From Novosphingobium malaysiense (GTDB taxonomy: Bacteria > Pseudomonadota > Alphaproteobacteria > Sphingomonadales > Sphingomonadaceae), in NCBI RefSeq assembly GCF_000802225.1, contig NZ_JTDI01000002.1, positions 268,501-332,500 of the forward strand: a DNA stretch of 64,000 nt, in the 5' to 3' direction. The notes beneath the pieces were generated by a model. It ran no database searches. It was not told where the DNA came from and saw only the letters and a program-made list of their open reading frames with translations. Position 1 is the first letter of the stretch, and each line of letters starts with the position of its first letter. Of this stretch, positions 27,733 to 39,164 are shown piece by piece. A program made the translations under genes and the position numbers.

Positions 27733-28338
27733 CTATCCAGCGGCTTTTTTCAGCGCGACGCGGACAAGGTCGTTGAGGTCGGCGTCTTCGCCGAGTTCGC
27801 CCATGGCATGTGCCACGGCGGCACTCGCGACGGCGGGTTTGAAGCCGAGGTTCTGCAAGGCGGAGACGGCATCGGCGCTGGAGGATCCGGCAGGCGCAGA
27901 GGGCGCCATTCCCGGACCGCCAGGTACGGTCGCCATGCCGCCGGCCTTTTCCTTGAGTTCGTTGACGATACGGCTGGCAAGCTTGGGGCCGACGCCGTTG
28001 GCGCGGGCCACCATCGCGGAATCGCCGCCCGCGCAGGCCCGCTGCAGCTCCTCGGTCGTCAGCGCGGAAAGGATAGCCAGCGCCACTTTCGAACCCACGC
28101 CCTGCACGGCAGTGAGCAGCCGGAACCAGTCGCGCTCGGCACCGCTGGTGAAACCGATCAGCCGCTGGTCGGTCTCTGAAACCTGCATTTCCGTATAGAC
28201 GACGACCTTGTCGCCCCTGATGCCCAACTGGTCCAGCGTGCGCGCCGAGCAATGCACGAGATAACCGACGCCGTTTACATCGACGACCGCCCAGTCGGGG
28301 CCGGTCTCGTCCAGCATGCCGGTCAGTTTGGCGATCAT
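27733..28338 (-). CDS. ruvA: Holliday junction DNA-binding protein RuvA
   Basis: A 201-residue protein with the RuvA order: OB fold ([20 protein letters not shown]...GVGYLVHCS, about 1-62), two helix-hairpin-helix motifs ([13 protein letters not shown] and [17 protein letters not shown], about 75-130), a flexible linker rich in Pro/Gly/Ala, and a C-terminal domain (about 150-200) that contacts RuvB. It holds the four-way junction for RuvB. The start is the first ATG. Upstream lies the divergent glycosyltransferase gene. Confidence 0.97.
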   Translation of the reverse strand: MIAKLTGMLDETGPDWAVVDVNGVGYLVHCSARTLDQLGIRGDKVVVYTEMQVSETDQRLIGFTSGAERDWFRLLTAVQGVGSKVALAILSALTTEELQRACAGGDSAMVARANGVGPKLASRIVNELKEKAGGMATVPGGPGMAPSAPAGSSSADAVSALQNLGFKPAVASAAVAHAMGELGEDADLNDLVRVALKKAAG

Positions 28339-28458
28339 GGTTTGTTCTCCATCGGCTTCCTATGCACGGCACCATGGTTTGCGGCAAGGGGCAAGTCCTC
28401 AGCTTTGCCCGGATCGGTGATCGCAACCTGCGCGGTGACATTCTCCTGATGGCGCACT

Positions 28459-29985
28459 ATGCCAGCGGTGCTTATGGGGAATTCCAGCGGTAGCAGCGTG
28501 GGCGATCATTGGATCAAGACGGAAGCAGCCACTCGGGATGGGCGGTGGCTGGTTCTTGGCGTTCTGGCTCTTGCGATCCTGCTGCGCATTCAGGCTTGGG
28601 CGCCTTTCGATATCAGTCATGCCGATGAGCTGATGCAATATCTTGAGCAGGCCAATCGTCTGGCTACGGGACACGGTCTCCTGCCTTGGGAGTCACGCGC
28701 AGGCGTGCGCAACAGTCTCATTCCCCAGATTCTGAGCATGCCGCTTTGGCTCGGGCACAGGCTTGCGCCGGGTACGCTTGCGGGCATGTACTTGGCCCGT
28801 GCGACTTTTCTGACGCTGACACTTGTCGCCCTGCCGGCAGCCTGGCGGTTGGGGACCTTCGTTTCACGCCGCCATGCGATCGTCGCCCTGTTCGTCGTGG
28901 CGGCGTGGTGGGAAAGTGTGTTCTTTTCCGAGCTGCTGCTGTCCGAGAGCCTGGCGAGCGCCGTACTGCTACTGGCGGCATCGCTTCTGCTGGACAGCTC
29001 CGCGTCCCGCAGAATGTTGCTGGCCGGCGGGTTTCTGGCCGGCTTCGGCGTTCTGGTCCGGCTGCAATATGCGCCCTTTGCGGCGGTGCTCGTCCTGAAT
29101 GCCCTGTGGCGCTCGCCCGAGCGTTGGCGGCCGGTCGTGGCCGGAGGGCTGGGCGCTGCAATCCTGGGAGCGGCAAGCGATATGGTTGCCGGCAAGGTGC
29201 CCTACGCCTGGATATTCATCAATTTCAGCAAGAACATCGTCGAGGGCAAAGCAGCGGGTTTCGGCACCAGTCCGGCCTGGCAGTACTTCGTGGAGTACTA
29301 TCTGCATTTCGGTGCGGCGGCGCTGCTGTTCGTGTTGATTTGCGCGGCCGCTGCGGGACGCCGCTATTGGCCGCTGCTGCTTGCTGCGGCCGTGAACGTC
29401 GCGGTTCACAGCCTTATTGCTCACAAAGAGTATCGGTTCGTCTGGGTCTCGACCCTGGTGATTCTGGTGGTGGCAGCGGTCGGCTCCCAAAATCTGGCCG
29501 ATGGTATCCTGACTCGGCGCTATCCTCGTCTCAGGGAAAGCATGGCTGCTGTCCTGCTGGTAACGGCGGTCTGGGGCTTGCTCTCTATTTCTTCGTTTCG
29601 CGTGACCGGCGGCTATCAAGCATTTCGCGGGGGTGGCGCCATTCCGAAGCTGGCCGTCAAGGCTGCGCAAGATCCGCATGTGTGCCGTCTGGCGGTGGTG
29701 GATGAGTTCTATGCACACGTCGTTCCCGCACAGCTTCCACGGCCGGTGCCTTTGTCCGTCACTCCCAAGGGTGTTTACGATCGGACTGCCCCCCTGCCAC
29801 CGGATCTGGCCCGGGCCGCCAACGCCCTGATCGCTTCCGAACGCCCTCTCGGCACCGAAGCCTATCGGCGGGTGGCCTGCCTCGCCATGCCGCAGGAACG
29901 CGCCTGCCTGTATGTGCGACACGGGCCGTGCAGTTCCGCACCGTATTATGACTTCCAGACTGCACTCGAACGCAGCGGCATGTAA
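28459..29985 (+). CDS. GT22-type (Alg9/PIG-B-like) membrane glycosyltransferase
   Basis: A 508-residue integral membrane protein with about nine to ten hydrophobic helices. An acidic motif near the N-terminus (ISHADELMQYLEQAN, then GLLPWESRAGVRNS) and a late AHKEYRFVWV match the HxDE and HKExRF signatures of the GT22 dolichyl-phosphate-mannose type GT-C family. It therefore probably transfers a sugar from a polyprenyl-phosphate donor to an envelope glycan or protein; the acceptor is unknown. It lies on the opposite strand between ruvC/deaminase and ruvA/ruvB. Its base composition looks somewhat less GC-rich than the neighbours. A second in-frame start at 28474 (MGNSSG) is possible. Confidence 0.8.
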   Translation: MPAVLMGNSSGSSVGDHWIKTEAATRDGRWLVLGVLALAILLRIQAWAPFDISHADELMQYLEQANRLATGHGLLPWESRAGVRNSLIPQILSMPLWLGHRLAPGTLAGMYLARATFLTLTLVALPAAWRLGTFVSRRHAIVALFVVAAWWESVFFSELLLSESLASAVLLLAASLLLDSSASRRMLLAGGFLAGFGVLVRLQYAPFAAVLVLNALWRSPERWRPVVAGGLGAAILGAASDMVAGKVPYAWIFINFSKNIVEGKAAGFGTSPAWQYFVEYYLHFGAAALLFVLICAAAAGRRYWPLLLAAAVNVAVHSLIAHKEYRFVWVSTLVILVVAAVGSQNLADGILTRRYPRLRESMAAVLLVTAVWGLLSISSFRVTGGYQAFRGGGAIPKLAVKAAQDPHVCRLAVVDEFYAHVVPAQLPRPVPLSVTPKGVYDRTAPLPPDLARAANALIASERPLGTEAYRRVACLAMPQERACLYVRHGPCSSAPYYDFQTALERSGM

Positions 29986-29987
29986 GC

Positions 29988-30509
29988 TTAGTCGTTGGCC
30001 TGCTCTTCTTCCGGCACGTCGTCCCACGGGCGGAAGTAGAGTTTCGCGCAGTCCTCCGATAGAACGCCGCCCTCCAGCGCAAGATCGTCCCTGTAGGCGT
30101 CGGCCACGAAGTCGAGCGTCGAAAGGTGCCGGTCCTCGAAATACATCTCGTGCACATCCTCGCGGCCCGCGCCGAAGACGATGCGGCTCACGCCCGCCCA
30201 GATGGCGGCCATGGTGCACATGCCGCAGGGCTGGAGGGTCGAGTAGAGTGTCGCGCCTTCTATGCGCATCTCTCCGGTAGCCTTGCCCCCGGCCCGCAGC
30301 GCGTCGATCTCTGCATGGGCGGTGGCGTCGCAGCATTCCGCGGTGCGGTTGATGCCCCAGGAAACCAGTTCGCCGCCGCGCACCAGAAGGGCGGCAATGG
30401 GCGTGTTCGCCGGATCGCTGCCCTTCTTGTCGATCGCGATGCGGACAGCCTCGCGCATCCAGGTTTCGTCTTGCTCTTTCATCGCGGTGGAGAAAGCGCG
30501 AGGCGGCAC
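29988..30509 (-). CDS. Zinc-dependent nucleoside/nucleobase deaminase (CMP/dCMP deaminase superfamily)
   Basis: A deaminase of 164-173 residues. The zinc and proton-shuttle motif is in TAHAEIDALR (His, Glu), followed by TLQPCGMCTMA with the two zinc Cys. The fold is shared by guanine, cytosine and tRNA-adenosine deaminases; the sequence is nearer guanine-deaminase/cytidine types than TadA, but the substrate cannot be set. The GTG at 30509 has AGGAA five bases upstream; an ATG at 30482 (MKEQDETW) is the alternative and lacks a ribosome site. It starts 7 bases after ruvC and was probably recruited to that operon. Confidence 0.86.
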   Translation of the reverse strand: MPPRAFSTAMKEQDETWMREAVRIAIDKKGSDPANTPIAALLVRGGELVSWGINRTAECCDATAHAEIDALRAGGKATGEMRIEGATLYSTLQPCGMCTMAAIWAGVSRIVFGAGREDVHEMYFEDRHLSTLDFVADAYRDDLALEGGVLSEDCAKLYFRPWDDVPEEEQAND

Positions 30510-30516
30510 GGGGTTC

Positions 30517-30993
30517 CTAGCGGTGGCTGCCGAGCATGTTGGCGTGAGTGATCGCGACGGCCAGGGCGTCGGAGGCGTCTTCGCCGGCCAGCTTCACGCC
30601 GGGCAGCAGGACCTTGAGCATCGCCTGGATCTGCTTCTTGTCGGCGCCGCCGGTGCCGACGAGCGCCTTCTTGACAACCTTGGTCGGATACTCGGCTACC
30701 GGCATGCCGGCGCGGGCGAGCGTGAGCATGGCAACGCCGCGCGCCTGCCCGAGCTTGAGCGTCGACTGCGGGTTCACGTTGACGAAGACTTCCTCCACCG
30801 CACCCGCATCGGGGCGGTGGTGGAGGATCACGTCGGTCAGCGCTGCATCCAGCTCGACCAGCCGCTCGGCCATGCCCGCCTTGGCATCGGTGCGGATCTG
30901 CCCGTTGGCGACATGGCTTATGCGGCTGCCGCTCTTGGCGACCACGCCCCAGCCGGTGCAGGTGAGGCCGGGGTCGAGGCCGATGATGATCAT
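30517..30993 (-). CDS. ruvC: Holliday junction resolvase RuvC
   Basis: A 158-residue endonuclease that cuts four-way junctions held by RuvAB. The acidic metal-binding residues are in [16 protein letters not shown] (Asp7), [22 protein letters not shown] (Glu) and [14 protein letters not shown] (paired Asp near 140). The length is standard. It starts 9 bases after the yebC stop, the usual yebC-ruvC pair. RuvA and RuvB are encoded 2 kb downstream on the same strand, beyond the deaminase and the inverted glycosyltransferase gene. Confidence 0.97.
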   Translation of the reverse strand: MIIIGLDPGLTCTGWGVVAKSGSRISHVANGQIRTDAKAGMAERLVELDAALTDVILHHRPDAGAVEEVFVNVNPQSTLKLGQARGVAMLTLARAGMPVAEYPTKVVKKALVGTGGADKKQIQAMLKVLLPGVKLAGEDASDALAVAITHANMLGSHR

Positions 30994-31002
30994 GGGTTCG
31001 GC

Positions 31003-31746
31003 TTAACCCAGCTTCTCCATGACTTCATCGCTGATTTCATAATTGCCCCAGACGGTCTGCACATCGTCGTCGTCGTCGAGCGTATCGACCAGCTTGAGCA
31101 GCGTGCTCGCGGTGCCCTCGTCGACATCGACCTTGAGGTTGGGGCGCCAGGCCAGCTTCACGCCCTCAGCTTCGCCCAGACCCTTTTCGAGTTCCGCGGC
31201 GACTTCGTGGAGGCTTTCCACCGAAGTCCAGATCGCGTGGCTGTCGGCATCGCTCTCGACGTCGTCGGCACCGGCTTCGATCGCGGCTTCGAGGACCTTT
31301 TCCTCGTCACCGACGCTGGCTGGGTACTCGATCAGGCCGAGGCGATCGAAGCCGTGGCTCACCGCGCCGCTGGTGCCAAGGTTGCCGCCGTTCTTGGAAA
31401 AGGCCGTGCGCACGTTGGTGGCGGTGCGATTGCGGTTGTCGGTCAACGCCTCGACGATCAGCGCGACGCCGCCGGGGCCGTAGCCCTCGTAGCGCACTTC
31501 CTCGTAGTTCTCGGAGTCGCCCTTGCTCGCCTTGTCGATGGCGCGCTGGATGTTGTCCTTGGGCATCGACTGCGCCTTGGCGGCGTTGACCGCGGCGCGC
31601 AGGCGCGGGTTCATGTCCGGATCGGGCATGCCCATCTTGGCGGCGACGGTGATTTCGCGCGAAAGCTTGCTGAACTGCGCCGAGCGCTTTTTGTCCTGCG
31701 CGCCCTTGCGGTGCATGATGTTCTTGAATTTGGAATGGCCTGCCAT
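31003..31746 (-). CDS. yebC: YebC/PmpR family DNA-binding or translation-associated protein
   Basis: A 247-residue protein. The canonical start [21 protein letters not shown] at 31746 is preferred to an upstream in-frame ATG. Three domains of the TACO1/YebC fold can be followed, including [38 protein letters not shown] and the acidic C-terminal [19 protein letters not shown]. Members have been reported as transcription regulators and, for some subfamilies, as factors relieving ribosome stalling at proline-rich stretches. It heads the ruvC transcript. Confidence 0.97.
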   Translation of the reverse strand: MAGHSKFKNIMHRKGAQDKKRSAQFSKLSREITVAAKMGMPDPDMNPRLRAAVNAAKAQSMPKDNIQRAIDKASKGDSENYEEVRYEGYGPGGVALIVEALTDNRNRTATNVRTAFSKNGGNLGTSGAVSHGFDRLGLIEYPASVGDEEKVLEAAIEAGADDVESDADSHAIWTSVESLHEVAAELEKGLGEAEGVKLAWRPNLKVDVDEGTASTLLKLVDTLDDDDDVQTVWGNYEISDEVMEKLG

Positions 31747-31890
31747 GGGCTCCGCTCGTTGTCTGCCCGCCGCCTGTGCCATGCCGGTGAGCAGCAATGT
31801 CGGGGCGGGTCCGTTGGAATAAGGTCGCGCGCCCTTACAACACCGACCGGGCCAAGGGCAACCGCCGCGCGCCTCGCGGCTTTCCAGGGC

Positions 31891-32442
31891 CTAGTGCTTG
31901 CGCGGCGGCAGCTTGCGCAAGGCGAGCTTCTCGGGGCTGTCGGCCCACTCCGGATGGTCGGCCTGCGCGGCCTTGATCGCCTTGCGGAAGCGCAGGAATT
32001 GTCCGGGCGTGGGCACGCGCGGGGTATAGGCCAATTCCCAGTGAATGCCGTTGACCGGATCGTCGAAGAACACTGCGTAGTAGCCCGGCGCATAGATGTC
32101 GTAGGCGGCGGGCGGATCGGTCACCGCAAGGCCTTCGGGCAGAAGGAACTCGCGGTGGAAGGCATCCACCTCGCGGCGGTTCTTCGCCCAGAGTGCGATG
32201 TGGTGGATGCCCACCGAACGCGCCTCGTGATCGAGCCTGCCGCCGGTCTTCGCCGGCTGGATGCCGATATAACTGTGCGGCGAGGGGAAGCGCGCCATGT
32301 AGTAGGTGGAGCGGTACCCGATATCGAGCGTCCAGAAGCTCATGTAGCCGAGCCAGCCGAACATGCGGTCGTAGAACGCGATCGAGCGGTCGTAGTCGAG
32401 CACCGAGAACTCGACGTGATGAACGCCGCGCCAGCGCATCAC
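31891..32442 (-). CDS. VOC family protein (glyoxalase-like)
   Basis: A 183-residue vicinal oxygen chelate protein. The opening [29 protein letters not shown] and the second module [24 protein letters not shown] show the two repeats with His ligands; [14 protein letters not shown] is the C-terminal strand with a Glu ligand. It is longer than the two VOC proteins at 10 kb and not a close copy of them. The start overlaps the ybjQ stop (ATGA). Substrate unknown; a metal-dependent lyase or dioxygenase is likely. Confidence 0.87.
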   Translation of the reverse strand: MMRWRGVHHVEFSVLDYDRSIAFYDRMFGWLGYMSFWTLDIGYRSTYYMARFPSPHSYIGIQPAKTGGRLDHEARSVGIHHIALWAKNRREVDAFHREFLLPEGLAVTDPPAAYDIYAPGYYAVFFDDPVNGIHWELAYTPRVPTPGQFLRFRKAIKAAQADHPEWADSPEKLALRKLPPRKH

Positions 32443-32756
32443 ACCACCACGGCGGTGCCCGAGCAGCTCACCATGAGCATCGACCCGCTCTGGCCGAGCA
32501 CTTCGTAGTCGAGGTCGACACCGACCACGGCCGTGGCGCCGAGCTTGGCTGCTTCGTCTTCCATCTCGGCGATGGCTTCCTTGCGGGCACGCTGGAGCAC
32601 CTGCTCGTACTTGCCCGAGCGGCCGCCGACGATGTCGGTGATCGAGGCGAAGAGGTCGCGGAAGAGGTTGGCGCCGACGATCACTTCACCCGTGACGATG
32701 CCGAGGTATTCGCGGACCGGGCGGCCTTCGACGGCAGGGGTGGTGGTGACGATCAT
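32439..32756 (-). CDS. YbjQ (DUF74/UPF0145) family protein
   Basis: A 105-residue protein. It opens [20 protein letters not shown] and continues [26 protein letters not shown], the UPF0145/DUF74 hallmark, then [17 protein letters not shown] and [13 protein letters not shown]. Structures in this family are small pentameric rings; a heavy-metal-binding role is often annotated but not firmly shown. It is translationally coupled to the VOC gene downstream (4-base overlap). Confidence 0.92.
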   Translation of the reverse strand: MIVTTTPAVEGRPVREYLGIVTGEVIVGANLFRDLFASITDIVGGRSGKYEQVLQRARKEAIAEMEDEAAKLGATAVVGVDLDYEVLGQSGSMLMVSCSGTAVVV

Positions 32757-32822
32757 GGCAGGCTCTCCTCGTTTCCGGCCCGGTTTCTAGCGCAAGCCGG
32801 AAGCGAGGTCACCTGGGAGCGA

Positions 32823-33059
32823 TCAGTCGATGCCGAGCGCGGCCTTGTAGGTATCGAGGATCATGTCCATTTCGCGGCGGTCGTCGGGCTTCATCTTCCG
32901 CAGGCGCACGATCTGGCGCATGATCTTGACGTCGTAGCCGACGGCCTTGGCTTCGTTGTAGACGTCGCGGATATCGTCCGAGATGCCTTTCTTTTCTTCC
33001 TCGAGACGTTCCACGCGCTCGATGAGTAGGCGCAGGCGGTCGTCGGTGGTTTCGGCCAT
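32823..33059 (-). CDS. GapR-like nucleoid-associated protein (DUF2312)
   Basis: A 78-residue protein, almost all helix. It begins MAETTDDRLRLLIERVERLE and contains EKKGISDDIRDVYNEAKAVG, YDVKIMRQIVRLRKMKPDDR and EMDMILDTYKAAL, the DUF2312 pattern. In Caulobacter the family member GapR wraps overtwisted DNA ahead of polymerases and assists type II topoisomerases. The same role is inferred here from family membership. Longer in-frame readings start in non-conserved sequence. Confidence 0.92.
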   Translation of the reverse strand: MAETTDDRLRLLIERVERLEEEKKGISDDIRDVYNEAKAVGYDVKIMRQIVRLRKMKPDDRREMDMILDTYKAALGID

Positions 33060-33397
33060 GGGGTCAGTGCTCCGGTAGAATTCATGGTGAATCGGTTGCC
33101 GGCGCTGATAGCCGGGGCGCGGGATTCGGGCAAAGCCGGAACTGTGGAAAGTGTCGCGGGCCGCGAAAGGAGCGGTTGTGGAGGGCGGAATGGCAAGCGG
33201 TAACTTCGCTAAGTTTGTCCACATCGGCCAAGGCAAACTCTTGGATCATGCAATGTTTCCAATGCCTTGTACGCACGCATAACTTCACGCCGCGTGCAGG
33301 GCGGATTGCCAGTGGATCAACGGTTCAAGGAGCGTGGGCAAATTGATGCCGCGCGGAGTGTGGCAGGTGCGGCGGGGGTAGGAAACCTCCCGACCGA
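33060..33397. other. Intergenic region upstream of the gapR-like gene
   Basis: 338 bases with no supported gene. It holds the 5' control region of the gapR-like gene and the 3' end of the desaturase-like gene. Two TGTGGA/TCCACA words (33143-33148 and 33218-33223) resemble half-degenerate DnaA boxes, but there is no cluster or AT-rich unwinding stretch. No tRNA or terminator with a T tract was seen. Confidence 0.5.
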
Positions 33398-34237
33398 TCA
33401 GTTCGGCGGTTGTCCCGCCTCCGCCTCGTTCTTCTGCGGCCCCATCCGGATCAGCGGATAGGCCAGTTCTTCCAGCCAGTGGGCGTTGTGGCCGGGCAGG
33501 CCGTAGCGGTAGGGGCGGCCGTCGGGGATATGCAGTGTGCCGAAGGCCCAGTCCCACACCGACAGCATGACGCCGTAGTTGCGATAGGACGCGCCGTCCT
33601 TGCCGAAGCCGTGGTGGGTGTGGTGGATGCCGGGCGAGACGATGACGTGCTCGAGCGCGCGGAAGAGGGGGCCGAAGGTCTTGTGGCGGCGGACCGCGTC
33701 GTCCCACCGGAAATCGCTGTGGGTCACGACGTTCCATGCCGCGATGAGCGCGATGGTGATGCCCGCGGCCTTGCCCAGCCCCAGATAGATGGCAAGGCTC
33801 ATCGTCCAGGCATTGGGGATCATCACGTACCAGAACACGTTGAGCCGCATCCACACGCTGACGTTCATGTAGGTGGCCGAGTGGTGCGTGCGGTGGATCA
33901 TCCACAGCAGCGAACGCCTCTTCGCGCCCTGATGCGCCCAGCGATGCACCCAGTAGAAGCAGAACTCTGCGAATAGCATCACCAGCGGCAGGGCAAGCCA
34001 CAGGGGCATGTCGGCCAGAGCGCCGCGATAGCGGGGGAGCAGCGTGCTCCAGATCATCGCGATGCCCACGGCGACCGCCGGTCCGATGAGGAAGCGGCCC
34101 AGCGCCATGTTCAGCGCCAGCAGGCGGAACTCGCCCTTGCGCTTGTACACGCCCTTGTGCCGCCCCGAGAGGATTTCGGCGAGGAGGACGATGACCGCCC
34201 CGAGGGTGACGAAACCTATGTAGGCGCGCATTTCCAT
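33398..34237 (-). CDS. Fatty acid hydroxylase / sterol desaturase family membrane protein
   Basis: A 279-residue integral membrane di-iron oxygenase with about five hydrophobic segments. Histidine boxes are HRWAH (about 121), HRTHHS (about 137) and HHTHHG (about 214), the three-box arrangement of the FA_hydroxylase superfamily (sterol desaturases, carotenoid and fatty acid hydroxylases). The substrate is a membrane lipid of unknown kind. The start ATG is divergent from a LysR-type regulator gene, with 89 bases between them, so it is probably the target of that regulator. Confidence 0.9.
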   Translation of the reverse strand: MEMRAYIGFVTLGAVIVLLAEILSGRHKGVYKRKGEFRLLALNMALGRFLIGPAVAVGIAMIWSTLLPRYRGALADMPLWLALPLVMLFAEFCFYWVHRWAHQGAKRRSLLWMIHRTHHSATYMNVSVWMRLNVFWYVMIPNAWTMSLAIYLGLGKAAGITIALIAAWNVVTHSDFRWDDAVRRHKTFGPLFRALEHVIVSPGIHHTHHGFGKDGASYRNYGVMLSVWDWAFGTLHIPDGRPYRYGLPGHNAHWLEELAYPLIRMGPQKNEAEAGQPPN

Positions 34238-34326
34238 GACTGTCTCCCGATCTTCGAAAGGCAGCTACCGGCAAGCGGGAGTTGATGTCCAATGCATTTC
34301 AAATTCAGATCGCATACCTTGAATGC

Positions 34327-35208
34327 ATGATCAGCCTGATTCGCCTCAAGCACATCCTCGCCGTCGCGCGCAGCGGCAGCTTTTCCATCGCCGCCGAGGA
34401 CGTCTGCATTTCCCAGCCTGCGCTCAGCCGCAGCATCCAGGCTTTCGAAGAGGAATACGGGCTGCGGCTGTTCGATCGCGGCAAGGGCGGGGTGACGCTC
34501 ACGCCCGCGGGCAAGCTGGCGGTCGAGCATGCGCGCGGCTTGCTGGCCTCGGCCGGCGATCTCGATCGCGACATGCGCCGGTTCGGGCATGGCGGGGCCG
34601 GGCGGACGGGCATCGGCATGGGCCCGCTGATGGCCAGCCTGCTGTTGCCCCGCCTCGGCGTCGCGACATTGCAGCGCAGCCCGGATGTGACCTTCGTCAC
34701 GCGGATCGGATCCCCCGACCAGATGCTGGAAGCGCTCCTCGAAGGCACCATCGAACTCATCGTCGGCAATTCGTGGCAGTTGAGCCTCGTACCGGGCGTC
34801 ACCGAGGAAAGCCTGGGCGTGCTGCCACTTGCGATCGTCGTGCGCCGCGAGCATCCGCTGGCCGGCAGGGGCAAGCTGGCGATGCAGGATCTCGACGGCT
34901 TTCCGGCGGCGCAGGCATTCGACCATGCCACGTCCAGCCAGCCGGGCGCCTCGGGCGCCTTCGTCTGCGAGAACTTCGCCATCCTGCGCGATGTGGTTCT
35001 GGAGACCGGCTGCACCTGGCTGGTCTCCCCGGCGCTGGTCGGGCGCGAGCTTGAAGAGGGCCGTCTGGTGCGGCTGGACGTTACCGATCTACCCACCGCC
35101 GAGACGCAGACGAACCTGATCTACCTGCGCGGCAGGACGCGCTCGCCGGCATCGCAATGGCTGGCCGAAACCCTGCGGACGATGGTCGGGGAGATGGCTT
35201 CGGTCTGA
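34327..35208 (+). CDS. LysR-type transcriptional regulator
   Basis: A 293-residue regulator. The N-terminal winged HTH begins MISLIRLKHILAVARSGSFS and includes AAEDVCISQPALSRSIQAFE and GLRLFDRGKGGVTLTPAG. The effector domain (about 90-290) has the periplasmic-binding-protein fold. An in-frame ATG at 34282 would add 15 residues; the later start fits the family better. Divergence from the desaturase-like gene suggests that it controls that gene, as LysR proteins often do. The inducer is unknown. A strong inverted repeat follows the stop. Confidence 0.94.
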   Translation: MISLIRLKHILAVARSGSFSIAAEDVCISQPALSRSIQAFEEEYGLRLFDRGKGGVTLTPAGKLAVEHARGLLASAGDLDRDMRRFGHGGAGRTGIGMGPLMASLLLPRLGVATLQRSPDVTFVTRIGSPDQMLEALLEGTIELIVGNSWQLSLVPGVTEESLGVLPLAIVVRREHPLAGRGKLAMQDLDGFPAAQAFDHATSSQPGASGAFVCENFAILRDVVLETGCTWLVSPALVGRELEEGRLVRLDVTDLPTAETQTNLIYLRGRTRSPASQWLAETLRTMVGEMASV

Positions 35209-35231
35209 TTCCGGAGCCGAACTCCCAAAGG

Positions 35232-35268
35232 AAAACCCCGCCCCGCGTACGGCGGGACGGGGCTTTCC
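35232..35268. terminator. Bidirectional rho-independent terminator between lysR-type gene and acnA
   Basis: A GC-rich inverted repeat with A's on its left and T's on its right: AAAACCCCGCCCCGC, then GTAC, then GGCGGGACGGGGCTTT. It can end transcripts from both converging genes; T tracts exist on both strands (TTTCC on plus, TTTTCC on minus). It lies 24 bases after the regulator stop and 21 bases after the aconitase stop on the other strand. Confidence 0.85.
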
Positions 35269-35288
35269 AACCGTCAGGCTGGAGCGGT

Positions 35289-37961
<2,673 letters not shown>

Positions 37962-38078
37962 GGTGGGCAATTTCCCCTTCTATATGGAGCTTGCCTAGCT
38001 GGCCCGGCGGTGCCCGGCCGTGCTGCAGCGCGACAAGCGGAATCGTCGGCCCGCCGATGCGCGTTACCGGCCCGGAGG

Positions 38079-38996
38079 TCAAGGGGGAGCGGCCTTAACC
38101 AAAGTCGCAGGTCGGGCCTTCCGGGTGGCAATCCAGCACCCGATCACGATCAGCACGGCGCCAGCGAGCGTGGCGGCTTCCACCCTTTCGCCGAAGATCA
38201 ACCAGCCGAACAGCGCGGCCCAGAGGAAGCCGGTGTACTCGATCGGGACCAGTACCTGTGCCTCGGCGCGGGCATAGCCCCAGGACAGGAACAGCAGCGC
38301 GCAGGTCGCGAAAACGGCGCCGGCGCCGATCATGCGCAGGCTCGCGGCGTCCGGCCAGACCAGGAAAAGCGGCGAAAACACGAGGAAAATCAGTGCGACG
38401 ATGCCGTTCTGGAACAACGCGATCTCGACCGGGCCGGCGAGCAGCGCCTGCTTGCGCTGGAACACCAAATTGAGCGCATAGAACATCGCCGAGCACAGGA
38501 TCGCCGCCGTGCCGGCGATGGCCTCGTCCGAAAAGGCACCCGCGCCGAAGCGCCCGGCGCCGATCACTACCACGCCGACGATCCCCAGCAGCGCGGCCAC
38601 GATCGCCTGCGGACGAATTTTTTCGCCGAGCATCACGGCAGCGAAATATAGCGCCACGATCGGTGCGATGAACGAAATGGCGATGCCCTCGGCCAAGGGG
38701 ATTCGCACCAGCCCGTAGAAGAACAGCGTGGCCATGGTGGCCGTGATCGCCGAGCGCTGGGCATGGACCACCAGGACGTGGCGCCGCGGCAGGGGGCGGC
38801 CGGCGGCCAGCCAGACCGGTATCGTCAGCAGCGTGCCGAAAAGATTGCGCAGGAACAGCGCGGTCAGCACGCCCACGGCGATGGAGGCGCCCTTGATCGC
38901 CGCGTCCATCGCGCTGAACGCGCCGATCCCCGCGACGACCGAGAGGACCGGCAGCCACGATGGCGGGGAGGCAGATTCGGACGACGGCGCGTGCAT
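38079..38996 (-). CDS. DMT (EamA) family membrane transporter
   Basis: A 305-residue protein with ten predicted TM helices in two EamA repeats (roughly 15-145 and 160-295). Typical features are RNLFGTLLTIPVW, AIAISFIAPIVALYFAAVMLGEKI at the end of the first repeat and IEYTGFLWAALFGWLIFGERV in the second. The family exports or imports small metabolites (amino acids, nucleotides, sugars); the substrate cannot be deduced. The ATG at 38996 starts a hydrophilic leader; upstream in-frame codons read through a Cys-rich non-conserved stretch and are discounted. Confidence 0.9.
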   Translation of the reverse strand: MHAPSSESASPPSWLPVLSVVAGIGAFSAMDAAIKGASIAVGVLTALFLRNLFGTLLTIPVWLAAGRPLPRRHVLVVHAQRSAITATMATLFFYGLVRIPLAEGIAISFIAPIVALYFAAVMLGEKIRPQAIVAALLGIVGVVVIGAGRFGAGAFSDEAIAGTAAILCSAMFYALNLVFQRKQALLAGPVEIALFQNGIVALIFLVFSPLFLVWPDAASLRMIGAGAVFATCALLFLSWGYARAEAQVLVPIEYTGFLWAALFGWLIFGERVEAATLAGAVLIVIGCWIATRKARPATLVKAAPP

Positions 38997-39164
38997 GGTC
39001 CCTCGCGTCTCGCCCTGCGCGCCCTTGTGCGCAAGCAATTCATCGCAGCGACAGCACCGGTGCTTGAAGATATCCCGGCAAAGGCGCAAATCGGGGCATC
39101 CGCTGCGAATTGGCCCCGTTTGCAGGGACGTTTTCGAAAGCTAGGTAGGGCAGGCTTTATCAAA

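Noticed and set aside
33142..33223. Possible DnaA boxes near the gapR-like gene
   Set aside because: Only two degenerate words, no cluster, no AT-rich unwinding region and no origin-linked genes nearby.
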